Shown piece after piece: positions 1 through 6,765 of a DNA stretch of 13,863 nt; within the stretch, counting starts at the first letter, position 1, and each line of letters opens with the position of its first letter. A model generated the notes under the pieces. The model saw nothing but the letters and a program-made list of their open reading frames with translations. It made no database searches and was not told the DNA's origin. A program made the position numbers and the translations under genes. The stretch spans positions 1-13,863 of the forward strand of contig JBCDGZ010000168.1 in the NCBI GenBank assembly GCA_038750655.1, written 5' to 3'. The DNA is from JBCDGZ01 sp038750655 (GTDB lineage Bacteria; Bacteroidota; Bacteroidia; Chitinophagales; Saprospiraceae).

Positions 1-3000
1 GCTGGCCGTTGGCCGTCTCCAAATGTAAGAAATATACGCCAGCCGCTTTCGCTCGAATATCCAGCGGCAACTGATGCAATCCTGGTCCTTGCTCTGTAAA
101 GTCCTGCAAGACCTCCACCAAACGGCCCTTGACATCAAAGAGGCGAATGCGCACCTGCTCCCTTCGCTCCAATTGATAGCGGAGCTGGCCCTGGCCTCGG
201 TGGGGATTCGGCATCAAGGTCAACGGAATATCGCTCTCCGCTACCTCCCGCGTACTCACCGGCATCTTGAGGGTATTGACCACCGTATTGGTGATGATCG
301 GTGCATTGAAATCAAAGTAGATCGCAGCAGTGTTGCTGACTGTCGTTCCGTATGCCAAGTCGGGCCTCATTTGAATATCAAAAATCACAAAGCCATTACT
401 GGCCGGCTCGTTGACAAAGCTGTCGGGCAGCATAATGTCGTTGAAGGTGAATTCGAGGATATTGCCCTTGATGATGTCTAGTTCATAAGGGTGGCTGGAA
501 GGCCCGGGGAGGAGGGTGGTGATGTCGAGGTTGGGGTCGAGGGTATCGCGCAGTACGACGGTGAAGGCCGTGTCGGTGCCGGTGTTCTGAAAGCGAATCT
601 GGTAGCTCAACAGCGAATCCTGGCGGCTGATGTTGCCTTCGGCTCCTTCGCCAGAGGGCACGACCTGCTTGTCGTTGGGATCATAAGAACCAGTGACCAC
701 AAAGGGACAAATGATCTCATTATCCTGTGGGGTAGTATCAAATTCTGTAGGGTCTGCTTTAAAGTACATGTTGAGTACGGTACCTAATGGTGTAGGGATC
801 GGTATGTCGAAAAAGACATTGTAATACTCGGTATGGTTGGGGGGAAGGTTGGTAAAATCCCACTTGAACGTTTGACTGGCGTCATCATAGCTAGTAGGAG
901 TAATCGCTGAGTAGTTAAATTGCTGTACAGGATCATGGACAAAGGTCAGGGTGCCGGTGGCCGGCTCTGAGCCGTAATTGGTCAGACAAATGCGTACCCG
1001 CTGGGTGAAGCCCGGGCGGGCATTTTGCTTGATTACTTTAACGACCAGGTTATTGACTCCTGCATCTCTGAGGTAAAAATTATTACCTGTATAAGTAGCT
1101 CCTAGAGCTGTAGCATCCACTAAAAGAGGATCATCACAAAGCCCCACATATTGCCAAGCATTGTAAATAACTTCAATCGTATAATTACCCGACAGGACTT
1201 CAAATTCATAAAACCCATTTTGATCCGTCACCACAAAATCGCCGTTATCCAAACGGACGATCAAGTTGGGAATACCGGCGGTTGTAGCATCCAGTTGGCA
1301 ATCTCGGTTTACATCATCATTATAAACAAATCCACTGATGCGCACAAAACAAGCCGTGTCCAGCTCCACCATGACATTGCGGTGCCCCTGACAACCATTA
1401 TCGCCATCGGTCACCGTTACCGAGTAGCCCCCAGGAGCTAGGCTGTCAATCGAAGCCGTCGTCGCCCCCGTACTCCACTCGTACAGCGGATTATTTAGCC
1501 CATTGATAACCGAAGCGCTGGCCGTTCCCCCTAAGCTATCACAGTCGGCAAAAGTACTGCTCATCTCAATGGCATAGCCATCGGCGATAAATATCTCCTC
1601 TGTAACGAAACAGCCCTGAGCATCCATCACCTGTAAAGTGTATATCCCCTGCTGGTTGACCAGAATACTCGGCGTTGTTTCTCCGGTACTCCACAGGTAG
1701 TCATAACTCAACAAGCCTCCGCTGACCGTAGAAGTGATCTCCACCGTCGAACCACAACTCAGATTTCCGCCCTCCAATTCGACCACAATCTCCTCACTTG
1801 CTCCCACGACAATAGTCTCTTCGAACGTACAGCCGACTAAATCCGTTATCGTCACGGTATAAGTCCCCGCTTGTAAATCTTGCAGCGTCGACGAACCATT
1901 ATAACTCGGATCATTCCAAAGGTAGCCGTAAGAGCCTGATCCTCCGGCAGCTAGGCCACTGATGCTTCCATCCCCAGAGCTGTTACACGTGGCATCGGCA
2001 ACTACATAATCATACGCCAACTCCGGCGGGCCTTCCAGCAATACCTCTACAAAAACCGTATCCCCAATACCATCGATCACCCTCGCCTGATAAAGCCCTT
2101 CGCAGAGGCCAGAGATGGTTGCTGAGCTATCGGGATAGCCAAACCACGTAAAATCGAAGGGAGGTATGCCGCATTCAATGTCCATTTCCAAGCGACCATC
2201 ACAAGCATCCGAACAGCTCGGCTCTGTGATAAAAGGAAAGGCCAGCAGGCCTGCCACATCGACCATCTCAAAAACATGCTCGGCGGTGCAGCCCGCCGCA
2301 TCCGTGACCGTAAGGCTATAAGTCCCCCGGCACATTTCTTCTAGGAGGTCAATAGTTGTCCCATCATTCCAAAGATAATTGTAGGGGGGCAAGCCGCCGC
2401 TGACCTCTGCGTAAACCTGACCATTGCAATCCCCACAGTGCACATCCCGAAGGGTAACAATCTCAATCTCCATCGGCGTACTGTACTCCACAAACCAAAT
2501 AATGCTGCTATCGCAACCATAGGAATTGGTGTAGTCTACCTGATAGGTTCCCGGTGTCTCAATGAGCGTCCCGCCTAAGCTGTCAACTTCGCCGGGGCAG
2601 AAGGTGAAGTAGGCTGTAGTCTCTGAACTGGGCACCATAGCGATGACATAGTGGAGAACGCTATCGCAACCATTAGCTGCGGTATAGAAAAAGTCCGTTT
2701 GGCCGGGTCCCAGCAGCTGGCCTTGGTAGGGAAAGCCGGGTTCATTGGTGCAAAATTCCCCGAAAAGAAAAGTCTCGATGACTTCAACATCGACTTGTAG
2801 GCCGGGCGGGAAGACCGATTCGCAAGCGTTGAGGACTTGCACATCGACATAGCCCGAAGCGTCGCCCCAGATGACGGTGGCCTCGTTGCAGTCTGCGCTG
2901 ATGACCTGCACATCGGACGGAAAGTTCCAGTTGTAGGAAGTTGCTCCGGCAATTTTATCGATGCTGAAGTGGATTTCCTGGCCGGGACAGACATCAGAGG

Positions 3001-3502
3001 CGTTGCTTTGAACGGAGGAGAGTCCGCCCAATCCGGGGGTATTCACGGTGCCGTTGAGGGCAAAGAATTCGAATTGGCAGCTGTTGTTCTGGCAGCCGTC
3101 CAACAGTAGGTAGTAGATGCCGGGGGTAAGATTATTGGCGAACAAGTCGATGTCGCTGGTGCTGCAATCGCAGGCCAGGGCGAGGGCATTAGCGCCGGTT
3201 CCACAGCCATCGTAGAGGCCCGCCCGGATGCCGGTACCGGTACAGTTGACGGGTTGGATGCGCAGTCCGATGTCGGTGGAGGTGATGTCGAGCGCGAACC
3301 AATTGGGGTTGTTGAGCGGTGCGTTGTTGGTGCAGCCGGGCATCAGCCCGGCGGTGTCTATGCTTTCGGTGAAGCCGCCGTGAGGCAGACAGCGAACCAT
3401 TGTGGCATGGTCACAAGTTTTCGCTCCCTGATCACATTGGGCAGTGCTGCCGAGGGGCAGTAGCAAAAGAAAAAGTGGGATTATAATTGTTAAAATTCTC
3501 AT
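1..3502 (-). CDS. T9SS-exported SprB-repeat surface protein, paralog 1 (3' end missing)
   Basis: I translated this frame from ATG at 3502 to the window edge: 1167 uninterrupted residues. By alignment with its neighbours only about 10 residues and the stop are missing. Residues 1-21 are a signal peptide, with likely cleavage A21/Q22 giving mature N-terminus QC. Residues 23-155 form a beta-rich domain (NNPNWFALDI, LTPGIYYLLLDGC) resembling pre-peptidase C-terminal or lectin-like folds. About 170-240 is PKD/Ig-like (YNWNFPSDVQV). Residues 247-340 hold two short repeats ending GCDS. Residues 344-715 are five SprB-like repeats, 719-812 an SdrD-B-like domain, 815-935 a segment with NARPGF, 936-1080 the DUF7619-like block (SYDPNDKQV), and 1092 onward a type A T9SS sorting domain (LMPNPHRGQGQL, GVYFLHLETA). 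It starts 42 bases after paralog 2 with no promoter visible between, so co-transcription is likely. Adhesin or matrix role is inferred; ligand unknown. Confidence 0.9.
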   Translation of the reverse strand, partial: MRILTIIIPLFLLLLPLGSTAQCDQGAKTCDHATMVRCLPHGGFTESIDTAGLMPGCTNNAPLNNPNWFALDITSTDIGLRIQPVNCTGTGIRAGLYDGCGTGANALALACDCSTSDIDLFANNLTPGIYYLLLDGCQNNSCQFEFFALNGTVNTPGLGGLSSVQSNASDVCPGQEIHFSIDKIAGATSYNWNFPSDVQVISADCNEATVIWGDASGYVDVQVLNACESVFPPGLQVDVEVIETFLFGEFCTNEPGFPYQGQLLGPGQTDFFYTAANGCDSVLHYVIAMVPSSETTAYFTFCPGEVDSLGGTLIETPGTYQVDYTNSYGCDSSIIWFVEYSTPMEIEIVTLRDVHCGDCNGQVYAEVSGGLPPYNYLWNDGTTIDLLEEMCRGTYSLTVTDAAGCTAEHVFEMVDVAGLLAFPFITEPSCSDACDGRLEMDIECGIPPFDFTWFGYPDSSATISGLCEGLYQARVIDGIGDTVFVEVLLEGPPELAYDYVVADATCNSSGDGSISGLAAGGSGSYGYLWNDPSYNGSSTLQDLQAGTYTVTITDLVGCTFEETIVVGASEEIVVELEGGNLSCGSTVEITSTVSGGLLSYDYLWSTGETTPSILVNQQGIYTLQVMDAQGCFVTEEIFIADGYAIEMSSTFADCDSLGGTASASVINGLNNPLYEWSTGATTASIDSLAPGGYSVTVTDGDNGCQGHRNVMVELDTACFVRISGFVYNDDVNRDCQLDATTAGIPNLIVRLDNGDFVVTDQNGFYEFEVLSGNYTIEVIYNAWQYVGLCDDPLLVDATALGATYTGNNFYLRDAGVNNLVVKVIKQNARPGFTQRVRICLTNYGSEPATGTLTFVHDPVQQFNYSAITPTSYDDASQTFKWDFTNLPPNHTEYYNVFFDIPIPTPLGTVLNMYFKADPTEFDTTPQDNEIICPFVVTGSYDPNDKQVVPSGEGAEGNISRQDSLLSYQIRFQNTGTDTAFTVVLRDTLDPNLDITTLLPGPSSHPYELDIIKGNILEFTFNDIMLPDSFVNEPASNGFVIFDIQMRPDLAYGTTVSNTAAIYFDFNAPIITNTVVNTLKMPVSTREVAESDIPLTLMPNPHRGQGQLRYQLERREQVRIRLFDVKGRLVEVLQDFTEQGPGLHQLPLDIRAKAAGVYFLHLETANGQ
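260..697 (-). repeat. Conserved DUF7619-like block, copy in paralog 1
   Basis: Residues 936-1080. Begins VTGSYDPNDKQV and includes IRFQNTGTDTAFTVVL, LPDSFVNEPASNGFV, AAIYFDFNAPIITNTV. The domain name is from memory. It is the most conserved part of the three paralogs and sits directly before the sorting domain. Confidence 0.8.
1358..2473 (-). repeat. Five SprB-like repeats in paralog 1
   Basis: Residues 344-715 contain five units of about 70-80 residues with the SprB pattern: Cys near the start, a GG-xPPY-x-Y-x-W strand, then DL-x-x-G-x-Y-x-V-x-V-x-D-x-x-G-C. Examples: LPPYNYLW, LQAGTYTVTITDLVGC, LAPGGYSVTVTD. The first two units carry additional cysteines (HCGDCNG...EEMCRGTY, then SCSDACDG...ECGIPPF...GLCEG). 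The last unit leads straight into the SdrD-B-like domain. Confidence 0.85.
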
Positions 3503-3544
3503 CTATCTATTTTTTGTGTAATGGTCTTATTGCTGGAGTGGTGA

Positions 3545-6500
3545 TTATTCCAGTTGAATCCAGCGTAAAACGCCGTACTGGCCTTTGGCCGTCTCCAGGT
3601 GGATGAAGTACAGCCCGGGCTCGTCGCCGGAGCGATCCAGCGGCAGCTGGTGGCGGCCGGCGGGTTGATCGGTGTAGGGCTGTAGGGTGCTGAGCAGGCG
3701 GCCCTGCGCATCGAAGAGGCGGATGCGGACGCGCTCGGATTGTTCGAGATCGTACCACAGCTGACCCTGGCCGGCGCTGGGGTTGGGCAGGACCGAGAGG
3801 TTGATCGTTCCTGGTTCTGGGCTGAAAACACCAGTGGGCATTTTTAAGGTATTGGTCACCGTATTGGTAATGATCGGCGCATTAAAATCAAAGTAAATAG
3901 CCGCCGTATTCTTAATCATCGTACCGAATTCCAAGCCAGGCTTCACCTTTACATCAAAAAATACAAAGCCATTACTCGCCGGCTCATTGACAAAGCTGTC
4001 GGGAAGTAGGATATTATCAAAAGTAAATTCTAAAATATTGCCCTTGAGTATATCCAGGGTATAGTCGTGGCTCGATGGCCCCGGCACAACCGTACTGACG
4101 TCCAGGTTTTGATCCAAAGTATCCAGCAAGACCACCGTAAAGGCCGTATCGGTTCCCGTATTTTGAAAACGAATCAAATAACTCAACACCGAGTCCTGAC
4201 GGCCGATATTACCCTCTTCGCCCGTTCCAGTAGGACTCACCTGCTTATCGTTCGGATCGAAAGCCCCTGTGACCACTACGGTGCAATTGATTTCATTATT
4301 ATCTGGCTCAATATCATTATCGATCGGATCGACTCGGAAGTACATCTCCAGAGATGTCCCTAAAGATGTATTCACTGGAATCTGAAATTGTACATTGTAA
4401 ATAAAGGTCTCGCCGATCGGCTGATCGCTAAAATCCCAGGTCAACGTACGAGTCGCCGCATCGTAATTAGTGGCACTTGGAGAGCTGGAAAGATAGACCT
4501 GATCCGGAGAATGGACAAAAGTCACGCTACCACTTTGGACCGCTCCACCACGATTCATCGCGAAAATATTGACTCCCTGATTAAAGCCCGGGCGAGCTCT
4601 CCCCTTATTGGCCCACAGCACCATATTGCGATCCACAGAACGCTCTAGGTAAAAATTATTGTCGGGATAATTGCCGCCGAAATCAGCAGCATTGACGGTA
4701 ATCGGATCGATACAAAGGCCATCGTATTGTGGGGTATTCAGTACGATATTTAAAGTAAAATTGCCCGGCAAAGGCTCAAATTCATAAAAGCCATTCTGAT
4801 CGGTAAAGGTAAAATCGCCATTATCCAATTCCACTAAAATACCGCCAAGCCCCTCCGAGCCTGTATCAGGCATACAATCTGGATTGACTGCGTCTAGGTA
4901 AACAAAACCGGAGATTCGAGTAAAACAAGCGGTATCCAGCGGTACGATAACGTTCTGATGAACTCGACAATCATTGTCCGTATCCGTTACGGTTACGGAG
5001 TAGCCACCCGGGGCCAAATTAGTTTCGGTGGCCATTGTTCCTCCCGTACTCCATGCGTAAGTCGGATTGGCCACATTGCCCAAAATCGTCACGGTCGCCG
5101 TTCCTCCGGTGCTGTCACAGTTGGCAAAGGTGCTACTCAATTCCAAGTCAATTGGGCTGCTCACCTCCGCCGTCAACTCTATCACACAACCATTGGCATC
5201 GATGACCTGAAGGATATACATTCCTGCGGGTAAATCGGTAATTAAATTCCCGTTTAACCCATTATTCCATTGATAGACATAAGGCGGTGTACCTCCCAAG
5301 GCCATCGCCTCGATAGAGCCGCCACTCTGGCAATTGACATCTTCGACGATCAATTGTACTTCGAGTAGAGCAGGTTCTAAAACAGTGACAGTAGCCGAAA
5401 CATTGCACCCCAAGGCATCCGATACGGTAACCGTGTAAGTACCCGCACAGAGATTAGGCGGACTAGGTTCAGTAGCCCCGTTGGACCAAAGATAGGTGTA
5501 AGGCATTTCTCCGCCCGTGGCAACCACACCTACAAGGCCATCGCAATTTCCATTGCAAGTAACATCTGTAGTCGTCGTCATTAGCTCCAAGCTGTTGGGT
5601 ATACCAAAAGCGACTGTTTGTGAAGCTATATTCATTTCTGCATCGGTCACCGTTACCTCGAAAGTACCCGGGCACAGATCAGTAACATTCAACTGCCCGT
5701 TCAGGCTAGGGTCAGACCAGGTAATTTCAAAGGGAGGGGTTCCACAGGTGATTTCAACATCAATTGCCCCGGCGCAGTCCGTGCCACAACCCTGCCAGCT
5801 GGACTCCGCATTGATACTAAAAATGCCGCCGTCTTCTTCTACAAATAAGTCCGTCTCATTTGCACAGCCATTGGCATCGAAAACGAGCGGAACATAGTAG
5901 CCTACACATAAATCGGTGAAAACAGGCGAAGCACTAGTTACCCCCTGTAATTGATAAGTGTAAGGCGGCGTTCCTCCGAAGGCAGTGAGGGTCACTGTCC
6001 CATTACAAAGGCCGCAGGTTGTGTTAGTCACTGTCCTTAACAGAGTGATCGCTGGGGGTTCATCGATTTCAAAGTTCTCCGCTACTTCGCAGTTATTACT
6101 GTCTACAACGGTTATTCTGTACCGGCCAGCCCGTAAATCATCAAAAGACCCTGTGCTTCCTCCCGTAACCGTTCCAACATTAGAAAGCGTTACGGTATAA
6201 TCTGGCGCTCCGCCAGTGATCGTATAAGAGACGACCCCCGTATTATTGTTAGGACAAATGACGTCTACAATATCTAGTTCAATTTGTATATCAGCAGCCG
6301 TCTCTACCTCGATGGTAATCTCTGTGGCACAAGTTCCATCATCATTGATGGTAATGGAATACTCCCCTGCGGCCAGATCGCTCAGAACGACGCTGTCGCC
6401 TTGCCCCATCAAGGTCCCTGGTGTCGGGCCAGCCCAGGTATAGCTAACCGGGGGCAGCACGTCGATCATAACCAGGGTTATGCTGCCATCGGCGTTGTTG

Positions 6501-6643
6501 GGGCAAGAGGTAAAACCAACATCGAAGCTTTCAACACTACATTGTGCGTTGGCAGCGATAGAGAAAAATAGCCCTCCCAAAATGAAGGCAAAGACACTCA
6601 TAAAATAAGTAGGTCGAGAATGGAAAAAATCGGCTTTTTTCAT
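3545..6643 (-). CDS. T9SS-exported SprB-repeat surface protein, paralog 2
   Basis: 1032 aa, middle member of the tandem family. The signal peptide has a long n-region (residues 1-14) and a hydrophobic core at 16-31; likely cleavage is A33/Q34, leaving QC. A second Met at 15 could start the protein, but the 14-base box around the first ATG is identical to that of paralog 3, so I keep the longer form. There is no N-terminal globular module: about seven SprB-like Ig-fold repeats run from 35 to 572 (typical pieces GGTPPYTY, DLCPGTFEVTVTD). Then come an SdrD-B-like domain (576-665, ISGFVYLDAVNPDC, TDQNGFYEFEPLPG), a segment with RARPGF (670-790), the DUF7619-like block (793-935, FDPNDKQV) and a type A sorting domain (945-1032: LPNPSAGQGQL, PGLYFIHLETAKGQ, ending WIQLE). 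G+C rises sharply at the sorting-domain boundary. Cell-surface adhesin or matrix role is inferred. Confidence 0.93.
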   Translation of the reverse strand: MKKADFFHSRPTYFMSVFAFILGGLFFSIAANAQCSVESFDVGFTSCPNNADGSITLVMIDVLPPVSYTWAGPTPGTLMGQGDSVVLSDLAAGEYSITINDDGTCATEITIEVETAADIQIELDIVDVICPNNNTGVVSYTITGGAPDYTVTLSNVGTVTGGSTGSFDDLRAGRYRITVVDSNNCEVAENFEIDEPPAITLLRTVTNTTCGLCNGTVTLTAFGGTPPYTYQLQGVTSASPVFTDLCVGYYVPLVFDANGCANETDLFVEEDGGIFSINAESSWQGCGTDCAGAIDVEITCGTPPFEITWSDPSLNGQLNVTDLCPGTFEVTVTDAEMNIASQTVAFGIPNSLELMTTTTDVTCNGNCDGLVGVVATGGEMPYTYLWSNGATEPSPPNLCAGTYTVTVSDALGCNVSATVTVLEPALLEVQLIVEDVNCQSGGSIEAMALGGTPPYVYQWNNGLNGNLITDLPAGMYILQVIDANGCVIELTAEVSSPIDLELSSTFANCDSTGGTATVTILGNVANPTYAWSTGGTMATETNLAPGGYSVTVTDTDNDCRVHQNVIVPLDTACFTRISGFVYLDAVNPDCMPDTGSEGLGGILVELDNGDFTFTDQNGFYEFEPLPGNFTLNIVLNTPQYDGLCIDPITVNAADFGGNYPDNNFYLERSVDRNMVLWANKGRARPGFNQGVNIFAMNRGGAVQSGSVTFVHSPDQVYLSSSPSATNYDAATRTLTWDFSDQPIGETFIYNVQFQIPVNTSLGTSLEMYFRVDPIDNDIEPDNNEINCTVVVTGAFDPNDKQVSPTGTGEEGNIGRQDSVLSYLIRFQNTGTDTAFTVVLLDTLDQNLDVSTVVPGPSSHDYTLDILKGNILEFTFDNILLPDSFVNEPASNGFVFFDVKVKPGLEFGTMIKNTAAIYFDFNAPIITNTVTNTLKMPTGVFSPEPGTINLSVLPNPSAGQGQLWYDLEQSERVRIRLFDAQGRLLSTLQPYTDQPAGRHQLPLDRSGDEPGLYFIHLETAKGQYGVLRWIQLE
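3839..4267 (-). repeat. Conserved DUF7619-like block, copy in paralog 2
   Basis: Residues 793-935, with the same landmarks: TGAFDPNDKQV, IRFQNTGTDTAFTVVL, LPDSFVNEPASNGFVFFD, AAIYFDFNAPIITNTV. Its base composition is clearly lower in G+C than the adjoining sorting-domain segment. Confidence 0.8.
4928..6541 (-). repeat. About seven SprB-like repeats in paralog 2
   Basis: Residues 35-572, directly after the signal peptide. Approximate units: 36-118, 120-196, 198-270, 276-350, 353-425, 428-496 and 499-570. Units 3-5 have extra cysteines (CGLCNG, GCGTDCAG, CNGNCDG, each with a partner LC later in the unit); units 1, 2, 6 and 7 lack the pair. The last unit is nearly identical in pattern to the last unit of the other paralogs (GGTATVTI, APGGYSVTVTD). 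Confidence 0.85.
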
Positions 6644-6650
6644 AGCAAAA
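6637..6650 (-). promoter_or_regulatory. Conserved start-codon box of paralog 2
   Basis: TTTTGCTATGAAAA on the minus strand surrounds the ATG at 6643. It is identical to the box at the start of paralog 3, and supports this start over the internal Met at codon 15. No classical Shine-Dalgarno is present, which is common in Bacteroidota. Confidence 0.5.
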
Positions 6651-6677
6651 AAATGAGTTTGTTTAGCATATAATAAT

Positions 6678-6723
6678 CCACACTTTTTAATGAAATAATC
6701 AGGCCATAAGCAGACAAGTGTGG
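6678..6723. repeat. Inverted repeat between paralogs 3 and 2
   Basis: CCACACTT (6678-6685) and AAGTGTGG (6716-6723) are perfect 8-base inverted arms with a 30-base spacer in the 122-base gap. No T-run follows on either strand, so it is not a typical terminator; it could be a long-loop RNA hairpin, an operator, or chance. I see no TAnnTTTG element in this gap. Confidence 0.4.
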
Positions 6724-6765
6724 TCCTTTAATCTTGTTTAACAGATCAGTTTGAATTTAGGGGGC

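Noticed and set aside
1..3502. Paralog 1 as a pseudogene, given the fragmentary short frames seen across it
   Set aside because: Codon-by-codon reading from 3502 to 2 gives an uninterrupted frame that ends in phase with the sorting domain; it only lacks its stop because of the window edge.
3499..3831. Minus-strand frames rich in Arg, Ser and Pro overlapping the end of paralog 2
   Set aside because: They lie in the GC-rich sorting-domain segment in the wrong frame; low-complexity shadow of the real gene.
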